This document shows, one piece after another, positions 26,045 to 35,335 of a stretch of DNA of 64,000 bases. This DNA is from Halopseudomonas nanhaiensis (GTDB lineage Bacteria; Pseudomonadota; Gammaproteobacteria; Pseudomonadales; Pseudomonadaceae). Location of the stretch: positions 3,189,501-3,253,500 of the forward strand of contig NZ_CP073751.1 of the NCBI RefSeq assembly GCF_020025155.1. Direction: 5' to 3'. The position numbers and the translations under genes were made by a program. Numbering within the stretch: the stretch's first letter is position 1; each line of letters begins with the position of its first letter. Under the pieces are notes generated by a model. That model was not told where the DNA came from. It saw only the letters and a program-made list of their open reading frames with translations, and made no database searches.

Positions 26045-26992
26045 ATGATCAAAGGTCTGGCTATTACGCCGCCCGTGCTCGGGCGCATCTCAATCGGCAA
26101 GGTTGTCGAGAAGAACGGCATGCGTCTGCCGGAAAAAGACGATCAATTCACCATCACCTCCCAGGTACAGACTCGAGATGGCTGGGTTCTGCACCCACTG
26201 GATGAGCATCTGCGCAAGGATCAAGGCGGCAAGATCCGCAGTATTCCGGTGCGGTTACTGTTCAACGATCCTGATCTAAATTTCAGAGCTGAATACTGCC
26301 TCTTTGACCGTACCAGTGGCCGACCGCTGTGTGTGGGCAATGGAGAGACCTGTAAACGCTCTACCAGTGAAGGGCTGCAATCACTGCCCTGCCCCAGCCC
26401 GGATGGCTGTCCTTTAGCCAAGGGTGGCAACTGCAAACCCTATGGCCGGCTTAACGTGGCCATTGGTGATGATGATCTGCTGGGGAGCTTTGTATTCAGG
26501 ACTACGGGCTTCAACAGCATTCGAACGCTGTCGGCCAGGCTCAGTTACCTGCAGGCGCTCTCGGGTGATCGCCTGGCGTGTTTGCCATTGGAGATCCGAC
26601 TGCGCGGTAAATCCACCCGGCAGAGCCATGGCACACCGATCTACTACGTGGATCTGATTGTGCGAACGGGTCTGTCCATGGAGGAAGCCCTTGCCCAAGC
26701 CAACATCCTGGAGCGTGCCCGACGTGATGCAGGCTTTGACCAGGCTGCGCTGGATGCTGCAGCGCGAGATGGCCTGCTCAATGGCGCCTTTGAGGACAGT
26801 GATGAGGAAGCCGAGCAGGTCCTGGAGGAGTTCTACCCTGAAGCCACAGTCACCTCTACGCCACAGACAACGGCTATTTCGAGTTACAGCAGCCGCAAAC
26901 CAAAACGTGACAAACCCACTTTGCACGACCTGATCCTGCAGCGCACCCACAGCCTGCAGGATCAACCAGTGGCACCTAGCAACCAACCTTAA
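26045..26992 (+). CDS. gp3-like recombination directionality factor family protein (often called hydrolase or metal-binding protein)
   Basis: A 315-residue protein. The first 230 residues resemble the gp3-like family: LGRISIGKVVEKNGMRLPEK, SIPVRLLFNDPDLNFRAEY, and a Cys-rich patch (CVGNGETCKR, LPCPSPDGCPLAKGGNCKPYG) likely to bind zinc. The last 80 residues are acidic and low in order. Phage gp3 proteins steer serine integrases; no serine integrase is seen here, so the role may differ. It is preceded by a terminator and followed closely by radC. Confidence 0.75.
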   Translation: MIKGLAITPPVLGRISIGKVVEKNGMRLPEKDDQFTITSQVQTRDGWVLHPLDEHLRKDQGGKIRSIPVRLLFNDPDLNFRAEYCLFDRTSGRPLCVGNGETCKRSTSEGLQSLPCPSPDGCPLAKGGNCKPYGRLNVAIGDDDLLGSFVFRTTGFNSIRTLSARLSYLQALSGDRLACLPLEIRLRGKSTRQSHGTPIYYVDLIVRTGLSMEEALAQANILERARRDAGFDQAALDAAARDGLLNGAFEDSDEEAEQVLEEFYPEATVTSTPQTTAISSYSSRKPKRDKPTLHDLILQRTHSLQDQPVAPSNQP

Positions 26993-27009
26993 ACACTCTG
27001 GAGTTAAAC

Positions 27010-27498
27010 ATGCAGAAATCAGCCAAACAGGCGGCCATTGCGCCGCCTGCCGGCATCCCTTTGTCGGAAAAAGATGTCCTGAGTTGGGCGCAAAGCATTC
27101 TTGAAGCCCGCTTCAAACGCAGCAACTACCTGACCAGCCCGGAACACGTGAAGAACTACCTGATGGCAACACTGGCCCATGAGGAACGAGAAGTCTTTGG
27201 TCTGATCCTGCTGGATAGCCAACACGGTGTGCTGGGCTTTGAAACCCTGTTCTACGGCACCATCGACAGCGCCAGCGTCTACCCACGGGAAATCATCAAA
27301 TGCGTGCTCAATGCCAATGCTGCTGCGGTAATCCTCACCCACAACCACCCCAGTGGCAGACCCGAGCCCAGCACGGCGGATGTCGCCCTGACCAAGCGTC
27401 TGCAAACAGCCCTGGACACAGTAGAAGTACGTTTACTCGATCACCTGGTGATTGGCGGCGCGGACTCAGTGAGCTTTGCAGAGCGCGGCCTGATTTAA
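27010..27498 (+). CDS. RadC/JAB-domain protein
   Basis: A 162-residue JAMM-fold protein with the metal site THNHPSGRPEPSTADVALT and the family segment FETLFYGTIDSASVYPREI. It lacks the N-terminal helix-hairpin-helix domain of the longer chromosomal RadC, as is usual for plasmid and island copies. The enzymatic activity is unproven. It lies 17 bases after the gp3-like gene. Confidence 0.9.
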   Translation: MQKSAKQAAIAPPAGIPLSEKDVLSWAQSILEARFKRSNYLTSPEHVKNYLMATLAHEEREVFGLILLDSQHGVLGFETLFYGTIDSASVYPREIIKCVLNANAAAVILTHNHPSGRPEPSTADVALTKRLQTALDTVEVRLLDHLVIGGADSVSFAERGLI

Positions 27499-27526
27499 CC
27501 CCCACCAGCACAGGAGAAACGACATC

Positions 27527-27853
27527 ATGCAAACCAACACATGCTGCATCTGTGACGCTGCAACCCTTCTGCACAGGCAGAACCTTCGCACCTTGGCTGT
27601 AATGGCAGGCGTCTGTGATGCTCTGCTCAGGCAGTTTGCTGCTAAGCAGCAGAGTTCAAAACCTGGAGCTCACGAGCCTTGGGCGCAGCTGGGTGAGCTG
27701 ATTGCGCTAGCGAGTCAATCCAATTCAGTGCTGGCAGAGGGCGTCGCTCAGGGCATCGAGCTTGCAAACAACGTGGAGAAACATTGGCTGGGTGACTATG
27801 ACAGTCTGTGCCTGAACTGCGGTTTTTTGCTAACCGGCGCTTCAGAGGATTAA
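27527..27853 (+). CDS. Hypothetical protein with two CxxC-like pairs
   Basis: A 108-residue soluble protein that I do not recognise. It begins MQTNTCCICDAA and ends CLNCGFLLTG, so Cys6-Cys9 and two late Cys could form one zinc site, with a helical middle. It follows RadC after 28 bases and is convergent with the XRE regulator, so it is the last gene of the plasmid-like module. Confidence 0.55.
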   Translation: MQTNTCCICDAATLLHRQNLRTLAVMAGVCDALLRQFAAKQQSSKPGAHEPWAQLGELIALASQSNSVLAEGVAQGIELANNVEKHWLGDYDSLCLNCGFLLTGASED

Positions 27854-27875
27854 AAGGCGCGGGCCTGTTACAGGC

Positions 27876-28220
27876 TTACCGCGCCAGCCGGGCGCTCAAT
27901 TGCTCTAAAAGTGACACCACCAGTTCCCGATCTTTAGCGTCCAGCTTCGCCAACATCTGCTTGAGATGGCGGTACTGGTCATCCACATGATGGCTGCCTG
28001 TAGTCAACAGATCCACCGCCTCACATCCAAACAATTCTGCCAACTCATACAGTCGCTGGATTGAGGGTGTGGCAATGCCACGCTCCATCCGTGACACCGC
28101 CTCATTGCCAATGCCCAGGCTTGCTGCAACGCTTTCCTGTGTCATACCCGCGTCAGCCCGATACTTGGCAATGGCCCGTCCGATACTTTGCGCTCGCTTG
28201 TTTTCTACGTTTTTCGTCAT
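27876..28220 (-). CDS. XRE-family helix-turn-helix regulator
   Basis: A 114-residue regulator with a Cro/CI-type HTH at about residues 12-66 (IGRAIAKYRADAGMTQESVAASLG, then NEAVSRMERGIATPSIQRL). The helical C-terminal part likely dimerises. It is the only leftward gene between two rightward blocks, and the promoter region to its right (28221-28516) may be its target. Confidence 0.88.
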   Translation of the reverse strand: MTKNVENKRAQSIGRAIAKYRADAGMTQESVAASLGIGNEAVSRMERGIATPSIQRLYELAELFGCEAVDLLTTGSHHVDDQYRHLKQMLAKLDAKDRELVVSLLEQLSARLAR

Positions 28221-28516
28221 GCGCCCTCCGATTCAACTCGAATGGTTGGGCATCAACTGATTGACATGAAGGACTTAACGAGATGAGAATCAACCTATAA
28301 AGTCGTTTTGATATCAAATAATTCTGCATCATCCAAGGACACCACATGAAGGGACTCAGATTGACACTTCAAAGCTCATACCCTCCCGGTAAGAAACCCT
28401 CTGCCCTTGTCTTGATCTCAATTGCAAATCTGACAACCCGCTAGACAGATCATTCCTACTGGCTGCATGCCTCATAGCTGGTAGCGGATATGTTTTTAAT
28501 AACCAAGGATCAACCC
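28221..28516. other. 296-base promoter region right of the XRE gene
   Basis: No gene. A TTGACA at 28261-28266 with a weak GAGAAT at 28285 could be a rightward promoter. Imperfect AT-rich repeats around 28300-28325 could be operator sites for the XRE protein. None is certain. Confidence 0.35.
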
Positions 28517-28963
28517 ATGAACACATTACGCACTGCCCTGATCGTTAGCTTTCTGCTTGTCATTACCAACAATCACGCTTTTGCCACCGAGTGGTGGTCC
28601 GGTTTCGCTATGGGCACATCGGAGTACACCGTTACTGATGACAAAGGAAACGAACTCTACATCGCCTGCCCTAGTGAAGACGGTGAATACGTCAGGGCCA
28701 CAGCCACCATCGCAGGTAACCGATATAGCTCACAACAAGGTGACGGATTCAATGTCATCGTCGATGGGTATACCAACACCAACCCCTTCGATACCTACTG
28801 CCGTTTGTGTGGCGAGGACTTCCCCAACTTCTGGGACAGCCTGCGTAACGCCAGCACTCTGCAAGTCAGTGCAGGCGGTCAAACCGTCAAACTGCCAACC
28901 ACCAACATTGGCGTTCTTCCGGCCCTTGGCGACCCCGCAAATACCTGCCAGTCAGCCTGGTAG
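28517..28963 (+). CDS. Secreted/periplasmic hypothetical protein
   Basis: A 148-residue protein with a clear signal peptide (about residues 1-24, ending HAFATEWW). The mature part has beta-rich composition, with DKGNELYIACPSEDGEY and a pair CRLCGEDFPNFW that could form a disulfide. Not recognised. It starts a run of three small rightward genes for an exported, a membrane and a lipoprotein product. Confidence 0.6.
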   Translation: MNTLRTALIVSFLLVITNNHAFATEWWSGFAMGTSEYTVTDDKGNELYIACPSEDGEYVRATATIAGNRYSSQQGDGFNVIVDGYTNTNPFDTYCRLCGEDFPNFWDSLRNASTLQVSAGGQTVKLPTTNIGVLPALGDPANTCQSAW

Positions 28964-29016
28964 CGAACAACTGATCTCTTCCAAAAAAGCTCAATAAGAA
29001 ACCAGGAGCATGCTGT

Positions 29017-29409
29017 ATGGACCAACAAAATCTCGACAACAACAATCAGCACAGTGAAGACGAAGATTATAACGACGAAGGCTTTTCCCTCTCAGGCAGG
29101 GCCATCGGATGGGGCCTTGCAGCATTCGTCTTTGCCATCGTCATGGTCACCTTTAACAACTCTGGCATGGTTATTCGTGCTGGCTTCTTCGCCAAGCTGC
29201 TGGCGGTAATAGTCGGAAGCTTGGTCGGTTGGGGTGGCGCCATGATTGGCGATGCCATTTGTCGCTTCGCACGGCCAACGATGTTTTTCACCACAGGCGG
29301 CTTTTTCAGCTTGGTATTCAACAAGCTGTTCTGGATTGCCAGACCTCAGTTGATTGGTCTCGGTATTGGCGTTGCACTCGGTGTATCCCAAGTACTTTCC
29401 AGAATGTAG
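29017..29409 (+). CDS. Small membrane protein, unrecognised
   Basis: A 130-residue protein with an acidic, Asn/Asp-rich cytoplasmic-looking N-terminus (about residues 1-24) and three hydrophobic segments (about 28-48, 58-80 and 108-127). No family recognised. It lies 53 bases after the secreted protein and 11 bases before the lipoprotein. Confidence 0.6.
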   Translation: MDQQNLDNNNQHSEDEDYNDEGFSLSGRAIGWGLAAFVFAIVMVTFNNSGMVIRAGFFAKLLAVIVGSLVGWGGAMIGDAICRFARPTMFFTTGGFFSLVFNKLFWIARPQLIGLGIGVALGVSQVLSRM

Positions 29410-29420
29410 GAGACCAGACA

Positions 29421-29684
29421 ATGAAATCTACAATCGCATCAGTAGGAATAGCGATCAGCCTGCTCATGGCTGGCTGCTCAAGCCCTGAGGACAAGCTCAG
29501 GGGCGAGTTCGTGTCTGGATGTATGCAAGGGGGCGCGGACAGGAGGATCTGTAGCTGTGCGTTCGAGAGGCTAAACGAACGATATGGAACAGAAGCTCTA
29601 GAGCGTATGAGCCGGCGCAGTATGCCTACCCAGGAGTTCATGGAAGCGGCCATGATGGCTGGATTGCAATGCAGTGAGATGTAA
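29421..29684 (+). CDS. Small lipoprotein with Cys-rich mature domain
   Basis: An 87-residue product with lipobox LMAGC (Cys19) and a short mature domain with FVSGCMQGGADRRICSCAFERL and a final LQCSEM, i.e. four Cys that could make two disulfides. The pattern CMQ...ICSCxxxxL is shared by many short exported hypotheticals in proteobacteria. It ends the three-gene run of envelope proteins. The ATG at 29421 with AGGAGACC upstream decides the start over a longer frame. Confidence 0.6.
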   Translation: MKSTIASVGIAISLLMAGCSSPEDKLRGEFVSGCMQGGADRRICSCAFERLNERYGTEALERMSRRSMPTQEFMEAAMMAGLQCSEM

Positions 29685-29807
29685 CAAGTGAATCCGGGGC
29701 CTCTTGGCCTCGGATATAACACAGCTCCAATTTTTGGCATCCGGAATAGAAAACTAACCAGCTGCTTTTCCAGTAAATTTTCAGGACTGATAAAAGCCAC
29801 ACGGCTC

Positions 29808-30191
29808 TTAAAGCTCAATACCAGTGGTATCACTGAGCTTCTTTCGTACATACCCCTTTGCAAGATCCTTTATCAAATCCAGGGTCCAGCCACCTGCTGC
29901 CAGCGCACCACCCCGCGTTTTCCTCCAGATCTCCGAGTCCCTCACCGAGTCAGCAAAGTCGTGCCCTTTCCATGTCAGCTGACGGAACATCAGACCGCTC
30001 AATGGCGGACGTCCGCCCTGATCGATATACCCCTCATCAGCCAATAGCCTAAAGTGATAAATCACCTGATCATCAGTGAAACCCTCAATACCAAGATCCC
30101 CAGCCTTGAAGGTCAGAATTGCATTCGCCTGCTGATTCATGCCCTCAAGCTTCAGCAGTATTTCCCTCAGCAAGTCCATGTCTCTTTGCAT
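29808..30191 (-). CDS. DUF2513 domain protein
   Basis: A 127-residue protein starting MQRDMDLLREILLKLEG, the typical DUF2513 opening, followed by a winged-helix-like part (DQVIYHFRLLADEGYI, RQLTWKGHDFADSVRDSEIW). The family is widespread on mobile DNA and has no known function; the fold suggests DNA binding. It is downstream of the CoiA-like gene's 3' side in the leftward block, with a 108-base gap. Confidence 0.8.
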   Translation of the reverse strand: MQRDMDLLREILLKLEGMNQQANAILTFKAGDLGIEGFTDDQVIYHFRLLADEGYIDQGGRPPLSGLMFRQLTWKGHDFADSVRDSEIWRKTRGGALAAGGWTLDLIKDLAKGYVRKKLSDTTGIEL

Positions 30192-30299
30192 GACGAGTCC
30201 TCCATGTCCTAGACCAAAATACGCCCTAACTCCCAGCCGTGTGCATCACAGGCAAAACTGCCTACTGAGTTAGTTGGGGTGCTTTTATTTTTCGTGATT

Positions 30300-31412
30300 T
30301 CAGCTCACATCTGGCAAGAAAATCAAATACCGCGCCCCTCGCAAAGACTCATGCGGTGTAACCCAGCAACGCTTAATCTGCTCGATTGTCAGCTCCAGGT
30401 CAGGAGAAAACCGAAGCTCCCGCAGACGTTGGGAATCAGACGCGCAGTACTGACAGAAGCGCGAACCAGGAGAGCTCACTAGCCTGCAGCTTGAACACTC
30501 AGCACCTACACAGCCCCACTCTCGCACGGCTTGAAACATTGTCGCTACAATCAGTGCTTCCCGCTCTTTCCAGGTGTGCTCGACACCCGCGCAGCCGCGC
30601 GTTGTTGAACGCGCCAACTCAACTTGAGCGTTACGGTGCAAGACAAGAGCGTCCAAATACTCCTGTTGCTGCACATCTGGCTGGGCTTCAACCGTGGGTG
30701 CCGCCGCAATACGTTCATCCTCGGCCTGCTGCCACTCTGTATTCAGGCGTGCCGCCTCAGTTTTCAGCTCGGCACGGGCCCGGCTAATCAAAGCCTCACC
30801 CTTCATCGAACGAATCCAGGCGCGGTTATGCGGATCATCCAAAACGGCATGCGTGAATACCGCCTGATCGTTGATCTGTGCATCCGTGAGCAAGTTCAAG
30901 TCGATCTCAATACTGGAGACCTCCATACCCTGCAGCCGGCGTTTTCGTTCGTGCTCCTGGCGAGCCGAGCATTTGATGCGGACAATCAGGCTATGGCCTT
31001 GCAATGTCAACCTTACGTGGGCTCTAAGACCATCAATATCGACGAACTTTTCTACCTTTTCAGGGATAATGGATGCAGTATCGAACCCTACTTCCCTGAC
31101 GATACTTCTGCCGCTCTTTAGAAATTGACTCACGCTCTCAGTGAAGGATGGCAATAGCAGTCGCTGGTGCTGTGCGATCACTTGCACAGCAGCGCGTCTA
31201 ATACCCTCTGATCGACCATTGCTACATCCCTCCAATTCGGCATGCCTGAAATATGGAAGGCGCTTCTCACCCTGATTGGCTGCCACCAAAGGACGACGGC
31301 AACCAGGGCACACACAGCCACAACGCAGGCCGTTTTCGACCTCATAGGCGCGCAGCATGAGGCCGTCACGTTCACCCAGAGGAATAGCCGAACCTGTCAT
31401 AGCGCTATCCAT
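30300..31412 (-). CDS. CoiA-like protein with N- and C-terminal zinc-finger patterns
   Basis: A 370-residue protein. The N-terminal part CGCVCPGCRRPLVAANQGEK followed by LPYFRHAELEGC (Cys31-Cys38, His57, Cys63) resembles the zinc-binding start of the competence protein CoiA family, whose core is a nuclease-like fold. A helical, Gln/Ala-rich middle follows, and a C-terminal CSSCRLVSSPGSRFCQYC zinc ribbon. The start at 31412 is chosen because further upstream the frame overlaps the ISP gene. It begins 13 bases after the ISP gene stop on the same strand, so it was probably co-transcribed with it. Confidence 0.6.
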   Translation of the reverse strand: MDSAMTGSAIPLGERDGLMLRAYEVENGLRCGCVCPGCRRPLVAANQGEKRLPYFRHAELEGCSNGRSEGIRRAAVQVIAQHQRLLLPSFTESVSQFLKSGRSIVREVGFDTASIIPEKVEKFVDIDGLRAHVRLTLQGHSLIVRIKCSARQEHERKRRLQGMEVSSIEIDLNLLTDAQINDQAVFTHAVLDDPHNRAWIRSMKGEALISRARAELKTEAARLNTEWQQAEDERIAAAPTVEAQPDVQQQEYLDALVLHRNAQVELARSTTRGCAGVEHTWKEREALIVATMFQAVREWGCVGAECSSCRLVSSPGSRFCQYCASDSQRLRELRFSPDLELTIEQIKRCWVTPHESLRGARYLIFLPDVS

Positions 31413-34112
31413 GGCCTCCTGGGTATCAGATATCGAGAGCCGGCAGGCTGTTGACGATCTTCTGGGTTTCCAAGCTGACGGTGACCACGCGCTGGAACAG
31501 CTCCAGCGGGTACTTGGGGTTGCCCATGGTTTCGATGGCCCAGTCGTTGGCGTCGTTGACGATGCCGCTGGCTTTGTCGGTGCGAACGGACTGGCGCTCC
31601 ATGACCCAGTCGAGTGCGGCCTTGCCGTTGACCACATACCCCCAGGCCGCCTCGGGGATGCCTTTGAGGGTAATGCGGGGGTTGTAGATGACGGTGCTCT
31701 TGTCGCCTTTCTTGGCGAACTTCATCTTCTCTACGCGGTAGTCGGCATCGGTGAGGGTGCCCTTGGCCTCGATGGTCAGTGGGAACGGCTCGACGGTTTC
31801 GTAGTTTAGGTGAAGTTCCGCAAGGGCGCGACCGGCTTTGCTGAAGGCCCAAAAGTCGGCGGCTTTCTTTACCGCTGGTATACGCGGCAGCTCCTTGCTC
31901 AGATTATCGGCAAAGCGTTCGCGGTAGTCAGGCGAATGGAGGATGCCGTAGATGAAGTAGAACAAGTCTTCCTTGCTGATTTGCTCACCTGGGTAAGCCG
32001 CTTGAAAATGCGCAAGGCCATCGTCTGTAATGGCATCGCGGCGGCGCAATCCTTCTTCAGCATTCTCTGCAAACAGGTCGTCTTTTGAGGCTTGAGCGGT
32101 TTCGTCGTACAGGTAAAGAGGGAAGCACTGCGCACCGCCATCTGTTTGCTGTTCCAAAATAGAGTTGGTGATCAGCGCAAACTGGCCAACACCATTCCAG
32201 CGCTCTTTAAACGTGATTATCAAATTAGGGGCAGATGGAACTGGGAATAGTCTCGGCATTTGCAAGACCATTTCATTCAAGCGCCTGTCGAAATACATCC
32301 ATTGCTTCGTAAATGGTCTATACGTCGAAACCGTGATCGGCGCAGCATTAAAGCTGAGCAGCTTGTTCTTGATCGCATCATTTCGAAGTGATCGAGACCA
32401 ACTTATCAGGGTGGCATCCTTGTCCAGAAAGCCTGCAGCCGCAGTCTCTCTTGTAAGCCGCTCAGAGACTGAATGAGCAGCATTAAATCGTCTCAGTTCT
32501 GAGCTGTATTTTTCGATCAAACGACTTACATTTTGAATAAGTGATGCTTTTGAGTAGTTAAACACCCAAGCATCCCTGTTGGTTTGAACCCCACCAGAAT
32601 AGTTGTCAAAAATCTTGGGGGCATTGCTTTTCTTGTCACCGAGGACAATGAACTGATCAAAGCTGCTATCACGCTGCTTCAACCAATCACCATGCGCGTC
32701 TGGGACTACATGTTGCCAGCTTGGAATACCGGCCACGCTGGCATAACTGACGATCTTCTCCAGCTTATCTTCGCGGCTGAGGTAGTCGCCAATATCGTGG
32801 AAATAGATCTGACCCTGAGCCTGGGCATCAGGATTTTTAACCAGCAGCGAGATGGCAATCGGAGCACGACTGCCGCTACCGAAAATCTTGCCTCCTTCCT
32901 TGCGTGAGGTTTCGCCACTGGTACGCTGGTTGCCACGCAGATGGAACACATAGAGGCTGGAGAACTCATCAGCCAGGCACTTGCGCAAACCATCTGCGGT
33001 GTTGGCCTCAACAAAGCCAGCATTGGTTACAAAACCAATGATGCCAGCATCGCCAATGCGGTCACTGGCCCAGCGAATGGAACGGATATAGCTGTCATAG
33101 AGGGCGTTCTTGTTATTTGCACCTGAGCGCGCGGCATAGGTTGTTCGGATGCGTTCATCCAGGCTCGGGTATGCCACGTTTGCGTTGTTGGCATTAGCAT
33201 CCCCCTGGCCCACTGAATATGGCGGATTACCTACAATCACCCGAATATCAAGCTCCTTCTGCCGTTTACGCCGAGCGCTGTTGTCCTCCAGCAGCACATC
33301 CACCAGATCGTCCTTTTCATACATCTGGAAGGTGTCGGTCAGGCAGATGCCTTCAAACGGCGTGTACTCGTCGATCACTTCACCGTGGTAAGCCGCTTCG
33401 ATATTGATGGCTGCAATGTAATAGGCCAGCAACACTAGCTCGTTGGCGTGAATCTCGTGCTGGTACTTGTGCGGTAGCTCTTCCGGCTTGATCAGGCCCG
33501 ACTGGATCAGGCGGGTGATAAAAGTGCCGGTCCCGGTGAACGGGTCGATGATATGAACGCCCTTGCTGCCCAGGGTTTGGCCGAACTCCTTTTGTAGCAG
33601 GTGGTTGACGCTGTGCAGGATGAAATCCACCACCTCGACCGGGGTGTAAACGATACCCAGGCGCTCGGTCATCTTGGGGAAGGCATTGCGGAAGAACTTG
33701 TCGTACAGCTCGACGATGATCTTCTGCTTGCCCTGAGCATTGTCTATACCGGCAGCACGTTGACGCACGCTGGCGTAGAACTTGTCCAGGGTATCCGCTT
33801 CTTTGCCCAGGCTGTGCTCATGGAGCGCATCCAACACGCCTTGCATGGCCTTAGACATTGGGTTGTGGCTGGCGAAACTGTATTCCTCAAACAGCGCATC
33901 GAACACCGGCTTGGTTACCAGATGCTGGGCGAGCATTTCGACAATCTCGCCGTCGCTGATACTGTCGTTGAGGTCGTCGCGTAGCTCGGCAGAGAAGGCG
34001 TTGAAGGCGGCCTTCTCGCGGGCATTGGCCGGGTTCTCCAGAATACCCTGGATGCGGTCGATATGAATCACACCGGGTTTCGTGGAGGCCTCAACTCTTG
34101 AGAGAATGAGGC

Positions 34113-34436
34113 ATGACAAAATCCAATAGTTACTCCCCTGAAGTCCGTGAACGTGCTGTACGCATGGTTCTGGAGAACCTGAAGGACTACCCCTCCGAAT
34201 GGGCAGCCATCGAATCGATTGCGCCTAAGATTGGCTGTGTCCCGCAGACGCTGCATGGCTGGGTGCGCAAACATCAGACTAATACCGGCCAACGACCCGG
34301 TCAGACAACTGACGAGCGAGAGCGCCTTAAGGCTCTGGAGCGTGAGAATCGAGAGTTGCGCAAGGCGAACGAGATTCTGCGCCTGGCCAGCGCTTATTTT
34401 GCCCAGGCGGAGCTCGACCGCCGCAACAAACCCTGA
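34113..34436 (+). CDS. IS3-family transposase OrfA
   Basis: A 107-residue DNA-binding subunit with an HTH ([17 protein letters not shown], then [19 protein letters not shown]) and a leucine-zipper-like [21 protein letters not shown], typical of IS3 OrfA. It ends RRNKP-stop just before orfB in another frame; the full OrfAB transposase would be made by -1 frameshifting near the end of this frame. Confidence 0.95.
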   Translation: MTKSNSYSPEVRERAVRMVLENLKDYPSEWAAIESIAPKIGCVPQTLHGWVRKHQTNTGQRPGQTTDERERLKALERENRELRKANEILRLASAYFAQAELDRRNKP

Positions 34437-34444
34437 ACGCCTTT

Positions 34445-35335
34445 GTGGATGAGCATCGTGACCGTTATGGAGTCGAGTCGATCTGTCGCGTGATACAGAT
34501 CGCTCCGTCTGGTTACTACCAGTATGCAGCCAGAGCGCGCCAACCCGAGCTACGAAGCGCACGTGCTAAGCAGGACGAGCTGTTGAGCGATGAAGTCCAG
34601 CGTGTCTGGGATGACAACATGCAGTGCTACGGCGTCGTGAAGGTGTGGAAGCAACTCAAGCGAGAAGGCATTCACGTCGCCCGATGTACTGTGCAACGGT
34701 TGATGCGCCGGCTTGGTCTACAGGGCGTTCGGCGCGGTCATGTGATCCGTACCACGATGCCTGATGAGAAAGCGGTTTGCCCGCTCGACAAGGTCCAGCG
34801 TCACTTCCATGCTGGTCGACCAAATCAACTGTGGGTCTCAGACTTTACCTACGTTTCTACGTGGCAGGGCTGGCTCTACGTGGCGTTCGTTATTGATGTC
34901 TTTGCTCGGCGAATTGTTGGCTGGCGTGTGAGCAACAGCATGAAAACGGATTTCGTTCTGGATGCCTTGGAGCAAGCCCTCTACGCCCGTCAGCCAGGCC
35001 AAATGGACGGCCTGGTTCACCATAGCGATAGGGGTAGCCAATACGTCTCTATCCGTTATACGGAACGTCTCGCTGAGGCTGGAATAGAGCCCTCTGTTGG
35101 CAGCAAAGGAGACAGTTACGACAACGCTTTGGCAGAAACCATCAACGGTTTGTACAAGGCGGAGCTGATTTACCGGCAATCCTGGCGAAGCCTAGAAGCA
35201 GTGGAAATCGCCACCTTGAGATGGGTTCACTGGTTCAACCACCAGCGCCTACTGGGTTCGATCGGATATATACCGCCGGCAGAAGCTGAGGCAAACTTCT
35301 ACCAGCAACACAACGGTCAGGCTATGGCGGCCTGA
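34445..35335 (+). CDS. IS3-family transposase OrfB (DDE integrase core)
   Basis: A 296-residue catalytic subunit read from a GTG in the -1 frame relative to orfA (332 bases from its start); the frame stays open upstream as [14 protein letters not shown], fitting translation by frameshift. The DDE residues are in LWVSDFTYV, HHSDRGSQYVS and NALAETINGLYK. Ends 39 bases before the right end of the element. Confidence 0.95.
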   Translation: MDEHRDRYGVESICRVIQIAPSGYYQYAARARQPELRSARAKQDELLSDEVQRVWDDNMQCYGVVKVWKQLKREGIHVARCTVQRLMRRLGLQGVRRGHVIRTTMPDEKAVCPLDKVQRHFHAGRPNQLWVSDFTYVSTWQGWLYVAFVIDVFARRIVGWRVSNSMKTDFVLDALEQALYARQPGQMDGLVHHSDRGSQYVSIRYTERLAEAGIEPSVGSKGDSYDNALAETINGLYKAELIYRQSWRSLEAVEIATLRWVHWFNHQRLLGSIGYIPPAEAEANFYQQHNGQAMAA

